From Paenibacillus sp. JCM 10914 (GTDB lineage Bacteria > Bacillota > Bacilli > Paenibacillales > Paenibacillaceae), in contig NZ_BAZR01000001.1 of the NCBI RefSeq assembly GCF_001315105.1, forward strand, positions 310,001 through 374,000: 64,000 nt of DNA. Reading direction: 5' to 3'. Shown here piece after piece: positions 42,168 through 51,855 of this stretch (the stretch's first letter is position 1; every line of letters begins with the position of its first letter). The notes under the pieces are model-generated. The model searched no databases. It was not told the origin of the DNA and saw only the letters and a program-made list of their open reading frames with translations. Position numbers and translations under genes: made by a program.

Positions 42168-42908
42168 TCATGCCAGTTCGTAGATACGCTGCTGCTCTAG
42201 GAATGCCATGCTGCCTGTCTTGCCAAAGAAATCGGCCGCATTGTCATTATAATGCATGAGGTAGATTCGTTCCTGGATATCCAGCGGAAGACTCAGAAGT
42301 TCATTTAGTGTAGTATGAACCGCCCCCGGTTCGACCAATTGGCATTCGTGCAGGATCATCTCGCAGTTCCGCTTGTCGACGAGCTCACGCAGGAGCTCCG
42401 GATGAAATACCATATCTCCACTGTAAAAAATACGATCATTTAAATAGAAAGAAAAAGAGTCCTTGCCCGGGATATGCAAAGTTTGAATGAGTTCAACGGA
42501 AATGCCCTTGGATATCGCTGTCTTTACGCCAGGCGTAAGCGGCCGCACGTCAAAGATATCCTCGAGGCAAGTAATATGGCCTTCCTGATATAATCCGCCC
42601 TTCAGCGTCTGTTCCCAGATCGGGCCGACAAGCGATTCGGCAATGTATAACGGCATTTTGCGATTGTACTGCAGTGTAGATACGAATGCTGCTTCCTCCA
42701 GACCACCTACGTGATCCGCGTGAATGTGAGTAACCAGCACGGCGTCGATGTTCCCAAAGTTCAGGCCCGCTTTGTGAAGGGCGGTGGGTCCCGTTATTCC
42801 ACAGTCTACTAGCAGGGTGAAATCCTCATCATGGAACAGTGCGTTGTTGTTGTAGTAGTTCTTGGCAAACGCACCTCCGGTACCCAGCATTTGCAGTTTC
42901 AATGTCAC
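42168..42908 (-). CDS. Metallo-beta-lactamase-fold hydrolase (GTG start)
   Basis: 246 aa. AGGAGG lies 9 bases before GTG 42906-42908. Zinc motif '[15 protein letters not shown]' at about residue 60, later ligands in 'LHIPGKDSF', 'FYSGDMVF' (Asp) and 'LMHYNDNA' (His). The opening '[20 protein letters not shown]' is like RNase Z/phosphodiesterase-type members of the fold. The substrate is unknown. Monocistronic. Confidence 0.85.
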   Translation of the reverse strand: MTLKLQMLGTGGAFAKNYYNNNALFHDEDFTLLVDCGITGPTALHKAGLNFGNIDAVLVTHIHADHVGGLEEAAFVSTLQYNRKMPLYIAESLVGPIWEQTLKGGLYQEGHITCLEDIFDVRPLTPGVKTAISKGISVELIQTLHIPGKDSFSFYLNDRIFYSGDMVFHPELLRELVDKRNCEMILHECQLVEPGAVHTTLNELLSLPLDIQERIYLMHYNDNAADFFGKTGSMAFLEQQRIYELA

Positions 42909-43070
42909 AGTGAATAACCTCCTGATGAATAATATGAATGACATATCTATCCCTATTCTAACGAAGCGGAAAAAATTTTACCACAAAGTGCAAAATTGTC
43001 CGCAACTTGTTTTTTGACATGTAGTATACACATATAACAACAAGACGAGCCAATGGGGGGAATTCATGAT

Positions 43071-43624
43071 ATGAAGTGGAAGAAAATGATGGCATGCGTG
43101 CTCGTGCTCTCATTAATGGGTGGCAGCACACTTTTATTTGCAGATTCTGTCAATGAACGCGTTCGAGTTTGGATGAACGGAAGCGAACTTAAGGATGGCG
43201 GATATTTGATTGATGCAAGACGTACGTGCCGGTAAGGGAGTTTAACGGTGCGGTCGATTGGGATTCCAGGACGGGACATGTCCAAGTCATCCGACCGAAT
43301 GTACATATTTTTCTGTTTAAGGGAGATACAGTGTTCGGCAATGTGAACAAGGGCAAGTTGAAGTTTAACGTATTCAGCCAAATCGATAGTCTCAATAATG
43401 ACATTCATGCCGTTAAGGTAGCGATCGAAGATCCATCAGGCAATATCAAGGACATTCAATCCCAGGAAGTGAAGGGCCGCAAGGATAATTTCTGGTTCCG
43501 GACGTATGATTTTACCTATGATTTCAAAACAACGGGCAAATACTCCGTCGGTTTCTATGTACAAGTCAAATCGGATTCTCCCTATGTGAAAGTCGCGGAG
43601 AAAGTGATTACGGCATTGAACTAA
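43071..43624 (+). CDS. Exported protein with copper-amine-oxidase-N-like domain, one-base frame break
   Basis: Restored length 184 aa. Signal peptide 'MKWKKMMACVLVLSLMGG', cleaved before 'DSVNERVRV'. The domain reads 'VWMNGSELKDGGYLID' then, across the break near 43214, 'KTYVPVREFNGAVDWDSRTG'. One added G (GAT GGC AAG) gives the usual 'IDGKTYVPVREF'. The C-terminal half ('IHAVKVAIEDPSGNIKDI', 'FKTTGKYSVGFYVQV') is a beta-sandwich-like region. A wall-associated role is typical of this domain; function is not known. Confidence 0.75.
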
Positions 43625-43714
43625 AGGAAGGGTCGATCATAAATTGACCTGATAAACGATTCCGTGATACGATACGACAGTATGATATAATTTAACCGAA
43701 GTGAGGTTTTTTCA

Positions 43715-44032
43715 ATGAGTGAACACAAACATGAGCATGGAGATGCTTGCGGTCACGACCACGACCATGATCACGACCATGAAGAAGTTGTGCTGACCTT
43801 GACGGATGAAGAAGGCAAAGAAGTGGAAATGGTTTTTGTCGAGTCATTTGATGTCGGCGAGAAACAATACGCTCTTTTGCTGGAACGCGGTAATCCTGAA
43901 GCGGACGGTGTCATTCTGCGTATGGAAGAAGAGAACGAGGAAGTGGTTCTTTACAATATTGAAGACGAAGCTGAATGGAATGAAGTCGAAGCAGCCTACA
44001 ACGAAATGGTTGCTGCAGCGAATCAGGACTAA
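43715..44032 (+). CDS. DUF1292-family protein with His-rich N-terminus, 105 aa
   Basis: The N-terminal 22 residues are 'MSEHKHEHGDACGHDHDHDH', a metal-binding type tract. The rest is the DUF1292 fold: 'VVLTLTDEEGKEVEMVFVES', 'KQYALLLERG', 'VILRMEEENEEVVLYNIEDE'. Very acidic. YrzB of B. subtilis is the relative known by memory; it is often near ruvX. GTGAGG precedes the ATG. A terminator follows. Confidence 0.88.
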   Translation: MSEHKHEHGDACGHDHDHDHDHEEVVLTLTDEEGKEVEMVFVESFDVGEKQYALLLERGNPEADGVILRMEEENEEVVLYNIEDEAEWNEVEAAYNEMVAAANQD

Positions 44033-44046
44033 GTCTTTGAACAAGG

Positions 44047-44081
44047 AAAACCCCGGTGCCTATGAGCATCGGGGTTTTTTG
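44047..44081. terminator. Terminator between DUF1292 and speA genes
   Basis: AAAACCCCG..TGC pairs with GCA.CGGGGTTTT and has A and T tracts on both sides. Confidence 0.85.
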
Positions 44082-44086
44082 TCGTT

Positions 44087-45574
44087 CTAGAAGATAGGAT
44101 CGGTCTCAACGATAACCTTCACGTTCTGAATGCTGCGATCCTCAGGACCTTTAACCGGTAGTCCGACTTCCACATGATCAATAATATAGTCGATATTCTC
44201 CTGGGAAATCACTTCACCAGGGAGAAGGATCGGAATGCCCGGCGGGTATACATAAATGAATTCAGCGATAATTCGTCCTGCCGACTCTTTAAATGGAACG
44301 ACTTCCGTATCGCCATAGAACGCATCTCTGGGAATAAGCGAGAGCTGCGGAATTTCTGGCGTCTTGACAACGAGTTCATTAATTTCGTTTTTGTTCATGT
44401 ACTGTCCGGACATCTCGCGCAAAGCGGTCAGGAGGATATCGACCGTCTCACGATTATCTCCTGGTGTTATGAGGCACAGAATATTGTACATATCGCTCAA
44501 CTCAACTTCGATGTTGTAATGATCCCGGAGCCAATTCTCCGTCTCGTAACCGGTAATGCCGAGATGGCGTACATGAATCGTCAGTTTGGTTGGATCATAG
44601 GAATAAGTCGCCTCTCCGCCAAGAATCTCCTCACCGAAGCTGTATAGTCCTTCAATTTCATTCACTGCTTGTCTGGCGTATTGTGCCAACTCAATGGTTC
44701 TTGCCGCCATCGCGTGGCCGTGCAAGGCCAGATTCCGACGTGATGTATCCAAGGACGCTAGCAGTATATAGGAAGTTGATGTTGTAGTCAGCATACTGAT
44801 CGTTGTCTGAACCCGGTACGGATTAATATATCCGTTCTTGGTGTTTACGTTAAGGACAGAGCTTTGAGTCATCGATCCGCCGAGTTTATGGACGCTGGTG
44901 GCAGCCATATCTGCACCGGCATCCATCGCAGACATGGGAAGGTCCTCGTGAAAATGGGTCAACACGCCATGCGCTTCATCAACAAGTACCGGGATGTTGT
45001 AGCTATGGGCCAGGTCCACGATTTCTTTTAAGTTGGCACTTACACCGAAATAGGTAGGATTGATAACGAGCACGGCTTTGGCATCCGGGTGTCGCTTTAG
45101 AGCTTTACGAACGGAACTGATGGTAATGCCGTGATCGATGCCAATGTTTCCATCTTGTGCAGGCGATACAAATACAGGCTTGGCACCCGAATAGATAATG
45201 GCTGACAAAATGGATTTATGGACGTTGCGGGGAACGATAATCTTATCGCCCGGAGCGCATACCGTCATAATCATGGTCATGATGGCACCACTTGTGCCTT
45301 GAACGCTGAAATACGTATGGTCTGCCCCGAATGCATCGGCAGCAAGCTTCTGTGCTTCTTCGATCACACCGGTCGGCTGGTGCAAGTCATCCAGCGGAGC
45401 GATGTTGATCAAATCTATAGAAAGGGCATTATCCCCGATAAATTCTCGAAATTCGGTATCGGTACCGAGGCCCTTCTTATGTCCCGGAATGTGAAATTGC
45501 ACGGGATTTTTGGCCGCGTGTTCTTTCAGCGCGGTGAAGAGCGGTGTACGGCTATGGTCCATGAATGTTGTCAC
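44087..45574 (-). CDS. speA: Orn/Lys/Arg decarboxylase family, likely arginine decarboxylase
   Basis: 495 aa, fold-type I PLP enzyme. 'PVQFHIPGHKKGLGTD' is the N-terminal signature, 'FSVQGTSGAIMTMIMTV' and 'VLVDEAHGVLTHF' bind PLP, and the Schiff-base Lys is in 'SVHKLGGSMTQ'. The C-terminal domain has 'YPPGIPILLPGE'. Length and motifs match B. subtilis SpeA/YaaO-type enzymes, which decarboxylate Arg (to agmatine) or Lys/Orn. The start is GTG 45572-45574 after AGGA; the ATG four codons on is the alternative. A good SigA promoter lies 40 bases upstream. Confidence 0.9.
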   Translation of the reverse strand: MTTFMDHSRTPLFTALKEHAAKNPVQFHIPGHKKGLGTDTEFREFIGDNALSIDLINIAPLDDLHQPTGVIEEAQKLAADAFGADHTYFSVQGTSGAIMTMIMTVCAPGDKIIVPRNVHKSILSAIIYSGAKPVFVSPAQDGNIGIDHGITISSVRKALKRHPDAKAVLVINPTYFGVSANLKEIVDLAHSYNIPVLVDEAHGVLTHFHEDLPMSAMDAGADMAATSVHKLGGSMTQSSVLNVNTKNGYINPYRVQTTISMLTTTSTSYILLASLDTSRRNLALHGHAMAARTIELAQYARQAVNEIEGLYSFGEEILGGEATYSYDPTKLTIHVRHLGITGYETENWLRDHYNIEVELSDMYNILCLITPGDNRETVDILLTALREMSGQYMNKNEINELVVKTPEIPQLSLIPRDAFYGDTEVVPFKESAGRIIAEFIYVYPPGIPILLPGEVISQENIDYIIDHVEVGLPVKGPEDRSIQNVKVIVETDPIF

Positions 45575-45611
45575 AACCTTTCCTGATGCTATTTTATTTA
45601 AACCAAAATTG

Positions 45612-45639
45612 AGTATAGCAAAATAGGGGGGGAATGCAA
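45612..45639 (-). promoter_or_regulatory. SigA promoter of the decarboxylase gene
   Basis: On the minus strand TTGCAT (45634-45639) and TATACT (45612-45617) are 16 bases apart; the start codon is 38 bases further. The remaining sequence to 45851 has no supported gene. Confidence 0.65.
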
Positions 45640-45851
45640 GCGGCTTACCTGCATTTTTTTCGTAACCTGATCGAGGTGGGCGAGGATGCCGGTGCTATTG
45701 GTGCAGCGGCCCAAGTGGGAAGTCAGAAGTGGGGTAGAACCAATACAAACCAAAGGCATGCCCGCGCGCTCTAAAGCGATCAGGTAATACCTTTGGTTTG
45801 TTGTGCTAATTGATGAAACGGTTGTGATCATGACTTAAAATTAAAGGGTAA

Positions 45852-46478
45852 TCAGAATGAGAGCTTGTACAGCGGCAGTAAGGTCTCGAATGTCTCTTCC
45901 ACCTTCTGAACCAATTGTTCCCCGTTAAGCTGGATTGCTTCCTCGCGCGGAATACGCAATCCACACATGACTTCTGCCTTCTTTACCTGCTTAAGCTTTT
46001 GGATCAACTGTGCAAAATCCTCATGACTCATGTCGCGGTGGAGAGTACCTTCTGGACTCATATGATCTGTAGACCAATAGTAGTTAGGCGGCAGTGCTTT
46101 AGCTGTCTTTTTCAGCTTGGCTTCCAATTGATTTGCAAATACTGTTTTATTAGGGCTCTCGTATATAATGGCAAAGATCACGAATAGATGGGTCCCGAAC
46201 ATACCTACCTCGAAATGAGGCAGCGCTTTATAACCCCGTTTATTTGCAGCCCATGCCACCCAAGTGTCGATAGGTGGATTCACCGTACGCCGGGCATGCT
46301 TCGCCACGTGCACGAACATTTCTTCACCCGCTAGCGCGGATACGAACGGCGCCATCTCCTCGCCAAGTGCCGTAAGCTTCGGTCTAACCCGGTCAATCAA
46401 TGCCTCCATGCGAGCTTCAAGTCCATTAACGGAGAATACGTCGAAATCTTGTTCTGTAAATCCAGTTGCTGCCGTCAT
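45852..46478 (-). CDS. UPF0637 (DUF1054) family protein, YktB-like
   Basis: 208 aa. The opening 'GFTEQDFDVFSVNGLEARME' and 'FVHVAKHARRTVNPPIDTWV', 'YYWSTDHMSPEG' are the family hallmarks. Soluble, single domain, function unknown. GGGAGG lies before the ATG. It stands alone. Confidence 0.9.
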   Translation of the reverse strand: MTAATGFTEQDFDVFSVNGLEARMEALIDRVRPKLTALGEEMAPFVSALAGEEMFVHVAKHARRTVNPPIDTWVAWAANKRGYKALPHFEVGMFGTHLFVIFAIIYESPNKTVFANQLEAKLKKTAKALPPNYYWSTDHMSPEGTLHRDMSHEDFAQLIQKLKQVKKAEVMCGLRIPREEAIQLNGEQLVQKVEETFETLLPLYKLSF

Positions 46479-46741
46479 GAATAGGATGTCCTCCCTGAGT
46501 ATATAGATCTGTCATTAGTTTTCGCTCTAAGAATACCTCATTATACCATAAGGCGATTGGACATTATCCTTTGCCCATAAAAGCTTCATGTGAATTTCAT
46601 ATGGGTTAAAAATAGTCAATAAACCAAGTTACCGTTACATAAGATGGAGTATAAGATATAGATAAGACAACGTCAAAGCTGTCAAAGGTGGAAGCTTCAT
46701 CATCGTCATCTGTTCGGTAGTAAACCGGAGGAGGGAGTGCC

Positions 46742-47338
46742 GTGAATAAGAGCGAGGAAGTGGAGTATTGCAACCTGGAGCTCCGGTTTGATCGCCGGCA
46801 TATCCAGGACCTAATCAAAGAATTGATCCAAGATGGATATTCACTGTACTGGAGTGAGAATGATACGCAGTTTGTCATCTCGATCCGGACAGGGCGCAAG
46901 CTGGTCAAACTGAAGTTCCAGCGTACGGGCAGTGGATTCAAGCTGGTGGGGGATTATATGATCCGTGATCCGAAGCTTGCCGAATGGATGGAGAAATTAA
47001 TCGAGAATACACGGGGCCATGCCGTTGTCAAAAGATTCAAGGACCGCCAAATCTTAATTGAGAATATATTGTTTGGTGAGGTAATCCGGCTTGTGGAAAT
47101 TTCAGGATATCGCCAGAGGGTGTTGTTCCAGAAGGGTACCCCTATGACAGAACAGGAAATGATCCGATTGTTTGAGTCTGAGGTTGGCGAACAGCGCTTG
47201 CTTTTGTGCCGACTGGAGACCGATGATGAGCTGGAGAAGCTGCATGAAGCCATCCAGGCGGGGAATCAGGATAAAGTTATGGCATGCAAGGAAAGACTAA
47301 AGGAACTCACCTTGGAGCTGATGAGGCTGGAATGGTAA
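46742..47338 (+). CDS. Hypothetical protein, 198 aa (GTG start)
   Basis: GGAGGAGGGAG lies 6 bases before GTG 46742. The N-terminal half is a mixed fold ('NLELRFDRRHIQDLIKELIQ', 'VISIRTGRKLVKLKFQRTGS'), and the C-terminal third is helical and charged ('LETDDELEKLHEAIQAGNQD', 'KVMACKERLKELTLELMRLE'), likely coiled coil. No catalytic motif or membrane segment. Not recognised; ribosome site and codon use support it. Confidence 0.75.
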   Translation: MNKSEEVEYCNLELRFDRRHIQDLIKELIQDGYSLYWSENDTQFVISIRTGRKLVKLKFQRTGSGFKLVGDYMIRDPKLAEWMEKLIENTRGHAVVKRFKDRQILIENILFGEVIRLVEISGYRQRVLFQKGTPMTEQEMIRLFESEVGEQRLLLCRLETDDELEKLHEAIQAGNQDKVMACKERLKELTLELMRLEW

Positions 47339-47375
47339 TTCTAAACTCTATGAGATAAACGTTTATAGCACGAAT

Positions 47376-47404
47376 AACACTCCGGATGATGAAGGAGTGT
47401 TTTC
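47376..47404 (+). terminator. Terminator of the 198-aa gene
   Basis: AACACTCC pairs with GGAGTGTT over 10 bases and is followed by TTCGC. Confidence 0.65.
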
Positions 47405-47535
47405 GCGCGCGTTCGGATTTTCGGGCAGGGGTTCACTTCTCAAATGAAAACCGTTAATATAAGATTATTGCAGACCAATCTCGGATAGGGATGGTCTGGT
47501 TTAAAAATATAATGGAGCAAAGGATGGAGAACCAG

Positions 47536-48945
47536 ATGTCAAAACAACAAATCGGTGTCATTGGCCTTGCAGTAATGGGCAAGAACCTGGCCCTGAACAT
47601 CGAAAGCAAAGGCTTCACCGTGTCCGTATATAACCGCTCTCCGCAAAAAACGGAAGATATGCTGAAGGAAACTGCTGGCAAGCAAGTTAAAGGGACTTTC
47701 TCGATTGAAGAATTCGTAGAATCTCTTGAAACTCCGCGTAAAATTCTGATCATGGTTCAAGCTGGACAAGCTACCGATGCTACGATTGAGCAACTGATTC
47801 CGCATCTGGACCAAGGCGATATTATTATTGATGGCGGCAATGCTTATTTCCCTGATACACAACGCCGCAGCAAAGAATTGGCCGAGCAAGGGTTTAACTT
47901 CATCGGTGCAGGTGTATCCGGTGGTGAAGAGGGCGCACTGAAAGGTCCTTCGATCATGCCGGGTGGACAAGAGAGTGCCTACAAACTGGTTGAACCTATT
48001 CTGACAGCCATTTCCGCTAAAATTAACGAGGAGCCTTGCTGTACATATATCGGACCAGACGGTGCCGGCCATTATGTAAAGATGGTTCATAACGGAATCG
48101 AATACGGGGATATGCAGCTTATTTGCGAAGCTTATCAACTGCTGAAAGACGTACTTGGTCTGGATGCAAAGGATCTTCATGGAATCTTCACGGAGTGGAA
48201 CCAAGGCGAACTGGACAGCTATCTGATCGAGATTACCGCCGATATCTTCTCCAAGTATGATGAAGAGACAGGCAAACCGATGGTTGACGTTATTCTCGAT
48301 ACCGCTGGACAAAAAGGAACCGGGAAGTGGACAAGCCAGAGCTCCCTGGATCTGGGCGTGCCTCTGTCCATGATTACGGAATCCGTATTCTCCCGTTTCC
48401 TCTCCGCGATGAAAGACGAGCGCGTAGCGGCAAGCAAAATTCTGAACGGACCAAAGACAGCTGCATTCGATGGCGACAAAGCAGAGTTCATTGAGAACGT
48501 GCGCAAGGCGTTGTTTGCAAGCAAGATTGTATCGTATGCTCAAGGATTTGCGCAGCTTCGCGTGGCATCCGATGAATACGGATGGGATCTGCAATACGGC
48601 AACCTGGCTAAGATCTGGCGCGGTGGCTGCATTATCCGTTCCCGTTTCCTTCAGAACATTACCGATGCGTATGAGAACAACCCAGAGCTGAAGAACCTGC
48701 TGCTGGATCCATTCTTCACCGATATCATCGAGTCTTATCAAGATGCATGGCGCAAGGTTATTGCTTCGGCGGTTTCGCTTGGTATTCCGGTTCCTGGCTT
48801 CTCCAGCGCCCTGGCATACTACGACAGCTACCGCACGGCAAACCTGCCTGCGAATCTGTTGCAAGCACAGCGCGACTATTTCGGTGCCCACACGTTCAAA
48901 CGCGTGGACAAGGAAGGCACGTTCCACTACAACTGGATGGAGTAA
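47536..48945 (+). CDS. gndA: 6-phosphogluconate dehydrogenase, NADP-dependent
   Basis: 469 aa, the family length. Catalyses 6-phosphogluconate + NADP to ribulose 5-phosphate + CO2 in the oxidative pentose phosphate pathway. The NADP fold opens with '[20 protein letters not shown]'; '[18 protein letters not shown]' and '[17 protein letters not shown]' carry the catalytic Lys and substrate residues, and '[16 protein letters not shown]' is the signature. The start is ATG 47536 (GGAG 6 bases upstream). Closely matches the Gram-positive GndA/YqjI type. Convergent with the small gene to the right with 6 bases between stops. Confidence 0.96.
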   Translation: MSKQQIGVIGLAVMGKNLALNIESKGFTVSVYNRSPQKTEDMLKETAGKQVKGTFSIEEFVESLETPRKILIMVQAGQATDATIEQLIPHLDQGDIIIDGGNAYFPDTQRRSKELAEQGFNFIGAGVSGGEEGALKGPSIMPGGQESAYKLVEPILTAISAKINEEPCCTYIGPDGAGHYVKMVHNGIEYGDMQLICEAYQLLKDVLGLDAKDLHGIFTEWNQGELDSYLIEITADIFSKYDEETGKPMVDVILDTAGQKGTGKWTSQSSLDLGVPLSMITESVFSRFLSAMKDERVAASKILNGPKTAAFDGDKAEFIENVRKALFASKIVSYAQGFAQLRVASDEYGWDLQYGNLAKIWRGGCIIRSRFLQNITDAYENNPELKNLLLDPFFTDIIESYQDAWRKVIASAVSLGIPVPGFSSALAYYDSYRTANLPANLLQAQRDYFGAHTFKRVDKEGTFHYNWME

Positions 48946-48951
48946 TGCCAT

Positions 48952-49182
48952 TTAAGACGGAGTGCGCCTAAGTGCTTCCTGCAGTTCCGGTAGTCCATGC
49001 ATGGCGGCCAGCAGACAATTGCGAATGTCGTCATTTCTGGTATGGAAATGGTTGCCGCTGCCAAGCAATAGCAGCGCAGCCTCACAGTAGCTGCTCCAGT
49101 TAAGCAACACACGTGGCTTTGAAAGATCCTGCAGCGCGGGATCATTCAAAGCCACTTTTTGTGCACAAAATGCAGGACCCAC
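48952..49182 (-). CDS. Hypothetical protein, 76 aa (GTG start)
   Basis: GGGAGG lies 7 bases before GTG 49180-49182. The product reads 'AFCAQKVALNDPALQDLSKP', 'RVLLNWSSYCEAALLLLGSG', then 'NHFHTRNDDIRNCLLAAMHG' and 'LPELQEALRRTPS', a compact helical protein with His and Cys. The frame has normal codon use. Not recognised. Alternative frames on this strand are shorter and lack a site. Confidence 0.55.
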   Translation of the reverse strand: MGPAFCAQKVALNDPALQDLSKPRVLLNWSSYCEAALLLLGSGNHFHTRNDDIRNCLLAAMHGLPELQEALRRTPS

Positions 49183-49381
49183 ATCACATCCTCCCGGCAT
49201 ATGGGGTAGGATGGGTCTATTATTCGCCGGATGCGGCTGGGCGCGGAGGAGAATCCGGAATCATGGAATGACACGGCTGTTAGTCACCCCTTTCTATTCG
49301 AATCTTGTATTCTTGTACATAGTATATGACTCTATGTCGCAAGATAGACTTCCCAGCCCCTAAATCTCGGATTAAGAGTCA

Positions 49382-49411
49382 TTGCCGGGTGATTTCGGCC
49401 TGTGTTATGAT
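49382..49411 (+). promoter_or_regulatory. Candidate SigA promoter of aroK
   Basis: TTGCCG (49382-49387) and TATGAT (49406-49411) are 18 bases apart, 40 bases before the aroK start. The -35 is weak. Confidence 0.45.
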
Positions 49412-49451
49412 ATGATCAACCTTTACAGTGAGCAGCAAGAGGGGTGTGACC

Positions 49452-49964
49452 TTGGAGAATACGAATAGCAACATCATTCTGATCGGGATGATGGGGACGG
49501 GGAAGTCTACCGTTGGCCGGTTGGTTGCTGACGAACTGGGCTTCGAATTGATAGATCTCGACGCAGAGATTGAGAGAATGGAGAGCAGAACGATAGCTGA
49601 CATGTTTGAGTCCGACGGAGAAGCCTATTTCCGGGATGCTGAAACCGCTACTCTGCATAGCGTATTGCTTCGTGAAGGCGTAGTTATCGCTACCGGAGGT
49701 GGAGCGGTACTGCGACATGAGAATTGCAGTGCGATGAAGGAGTCGGGCTTCGTTGTGGCCCTGGCTGCCGATGCGGAGTGCATTATCGAGCGGGTGCGTG
49801 GCGATGTGAATCGACCGCTGCTTGCCGGGGATCTCGAAGAGAGGGTAAAGCGCATCATGGCTGAGCGGAAGGACAAGTACGTATTCGCAGATGTCACCGT
49901 AGACACGGTGGGGCGTTCTGCGGACGAAGTGGCGACTCATATTTTAACGCATTACCGCGGCTAA
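49452..49964 (+). CDS. aroK: Shikimate kinase (TTG start)
   Basis: 170 aa. Phosphorylates shikimate at O3 in the aromatic amino acid pathway. Walker A 'GMMGTGKST' at residues 12-20, the shikimate-binding 'DLDAEIE' and 'GGGAVLR', and the lid 'DVNRPLLAGD'. GAGGGG lies 7 bases before TTG 49452; an in-frame GTG is too close to it. aroA lies 0.5 kb downstream on the same strand. Confidence 0.93.
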   Translation: MENTNSNIILIGMMGTGKSTVGRLVADELGFELIDLDAEIERMESRTIADMFESDGEAYFRDAETATLHSVLLREGVVIATGGGAVLRHENCSAMKESGFVVALAADAECIIERVRGDVNRPLLAGDLEERVKRIMAERKDKYVFADVTVDTVGRSADEVATHILTHYRG

Positions 49965-50009
49965 GATAACAAGGAATAGAGGGAAGTCTAGCGAGGTGCA
50001 GGCTATAAT

Positions 50010-50051
50010 AATAAAAAAAAGGCGGGGGATATCGCTGCTCCCACACCTTTT
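50010..50051 (-). terminator. Terminator of the rhodanese gene
   Basis: On the minus strand AAAAGGTGTGGG pairs with CCCCCGCCTTTT, followed by eight T in total. Confidence 0.7.
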
Positions 50052-50068
50052 GCTTGCCTGCTGCATTT

Positions 50069-50377
50069 CTAGGCTTCATCTTCTCGCCACTGCAGCATGC
50101 CGCCCTTCATATTGATTACATTGTTTAATCCCTGGTGATTCAGAAACTCGCATACGTGCTGGCTGCGGCCGCCGCTGCGACATATGAATACAACATCTTC
50201 GCTACGGGGGATTTCATCGAGACGGTTCGGAATTTCACCCATGGGAATGTGCTTGGCACCGCTAATCATGCCTGTAGCTACTTCATCATCCTCGCGGACG
50301 TCAATCATGTAGATGTTTTCGCCGTTTTGAAGACGGCTTCGAAGCTCAGAAGTTTCTAATTGCGGAACGGGTTTCAT
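50069..50377 (-). CDS. Single-domain rhodanese (sulfurtransferase)
   Basis: 102 aa. 'MIDVREDDEVATGMISGAKH' and the active-site loop 'VFICRSGGRSQHVCEFL' with catalytic Cys near residue 65. It carries sulfane sulfur between small thiols or protein partners in the cytoplasm; which pathway it serves is unknown. It lies on the opposite strand between aroK and aroA. Confidence 0.92.
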   Translation of the reverse strand: MKPVPQLETSELRSRLQNGENIYMIDVREDDEVATGMISGAKHIPMGEIPNRLDEIPRSEDVVFICRSGGRSQHVCEFLNHQGLNNVINMKGGMLQWREDEA

Positions 50378-50511
50378 AGATTGACCTCTTTTCTATAATT
50401 CAAGTTCATATCAACTATGATAACCAAGCGGAGTTTTCCCTGTCAATTTCCCGCAAGTAATGAATGGGGGCTAACTTTCGCATCTTATATCATGAAGGAG
50501 AGATACATACA

Positions 50512-51804
50512 ATGGATGTAATCGTCAGACCAACGCCTACATTGAATGGAGAGATCGGGGCGCTGTCCTCGAAGAACTATACGACTCGTTATTTGCTGGT
50601 GGCCGCGCTTGCGAAAGGCACTAGCACCATCTATTACCCAGCACATAGCGAAGATAGCGACGCGATGAGACGCTGTATCCAGGATTTGGGCGCGGTTCTC
50701 GAAGAAGATGAGGAGAAAGCGGTTATTACCGGTTTTGGCAATTCGCCGCGCGATGTAAAAGAACTGAATGTAGGGAATGCCGGTGCCGTGCTCCGTTTCC
50801 TTATGGGAATAGCGGCGCTGTCTGAGGAAGTGACTTTCGTGAATACCTATCCGGAATCTTTAGGCAAGCGCCCGCACGATGATCTCATTGAGGCGCTGGG
50901 GCAGCTAGGCGTAACGGTGGAACACAATCAAGGCAAGCTGCCGATTACGATTCGCGGCGGCAGTCCCAAGGGCGGAAAGCTGACTGTTTCCGGCGAAGTT
51001 AGCTCGCAGTATTTAAGTGCGCTTCTATTCCTGACGCCCCTACTGGCTGAAGACAGCGAAATAACGGTGACCGGGGACCTCAAGTCAAAGGTCGTTATCG
51101 GACAGACGCTGGAGGTGCTGGAACAGGCAGGGATCGTGATTGAAGCAGCGGAGGATTATATGTTTTTCCGTGTTCCCGGAGGGCAAGCCTACCAGGCCAA
51201 GACGTATACCGTGCAAGGAGATTATCCGGGTTCGGCAGCCGTACTGGCCGCCGCCGCTGTATCGGAATCCGATATTACGATCCGTAATCTCTCCGAGGAT
51301 AGCAAGCAAGGGGAACGAGCCATTATCGATGTGCTTCGGATGATGGAAGTTCCGCTCACCCATGAGAACGGGAACGTACGGGTGAAGGGGAATCGGAAGC
51401 TAAAGGCGCTTGAATTCGATGGCGATGCGGCTACGGACGCGGTACTGGCCATGGTAGCGGCAGCTGTATTTGCCAACGGAACGTCGCGATTCTACAATGT
51501 CGAGAATCTCCGCTATAAGGAATGCGACCGCATTACGGATTATTTAACCGAACTACGTAAGGCAGGGGCTAACGTCGAGGAACGACAGGCTGAGATTATC
51601 GTGCATGGCCGCCCAGAGGGCGTTGAAGGCGGGGTCGAGATCAACGCCCATTATGATCATCGTGTCATCATGGCACTGACGGTGGTGGGACTTCGGTCTG
51701 CGCAACCGATCCGTATTCAAGATGCACATCACGTAGCCAAGTCGTACCCGCAATACTTTGATCATCTGGCAGCGCTTGGCGCTGATGTAGAGTGGGTAAA
51801 ATAA
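50512..51804 (+). CDS. aroA: 3-phosphoshikimate 1-carboxyvinyltransferase (EPSP synthase)
   Basis: 430 aa. Joins PEP and shikimate 3-phosphate to form EPSP. 'LNVGNAGAVLRFLMGIAALS' is the PEP-binding signature (usually NAGTAxR), with 'GKRPHDDLIEAL', 'VSSQYLSALLFLTPLL', 'GDYPGSAAVLAAAAV' and 'YKECDRITDYLTELRKAGA'. The start is ATG 50512, 9 bases after AAGGAG. The glycine and alanine pattern around NAGAVLRF differs from the class I consensus, which matters for glyphosate response; not tested. Confidence 0.94.
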   Translation: MDVIVRPTPTLNGEIGALSSKNYTTRYLLVAALAKGTSTIYYPAHSEDSDAMRRCIQDLGAVLEEDEEKAVITGFGNSPRDVKELNVGNAGAVLRFLMGIAALSEEVTFVNTYPESLGKRPHDDLIEALGQLGVTVEHNQGKLPITIRGGSPKGGKLTVSGEVSSQYLSALLFLTPLLAEDSEITVTGDLKSKVVIGQTLEVLEQAGIVIEAAEDYMFFRVPGGQAYQAKTYTVQGDYPGSAAVLAAAAVSESDITIRNLSEDSKQGERAIIDVLRMMEVPLTHENGNVRVKGNRKLKALEFDGDAATDAVLAMVAAAVFANGTSRFYNVENLRYKECDRITDYLTELRKAGANVEERQAEIIVHGRPEGVEGGVEINAHYDHRVIMALTVVGLRSAQPIRIQDAHHVAKSYPQYFDHLAALGADVEWVK

Positions 51805-51855
51805 AAGCATACGTGTGCATTAGCCAACTATAATGTTTGAAAGGCGGGGTTCAGT

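Noticed and set aside
45598..45831. Minus-strand open frame of 77 codons behind the decarboxylase promoter
   Set aside because: No ribosome site, overlaps the promoter of the decarboxylase gene, and no recognisable family; a vague resemblance to amino acid racemase-type segments was not convincing.
47539..48951. 470-codon open frame antisense to gndA
   Set aside because: A shadow frame; the sense strand encodes a full-length 6-phosphogluconate dehydrogenase with all motifs.
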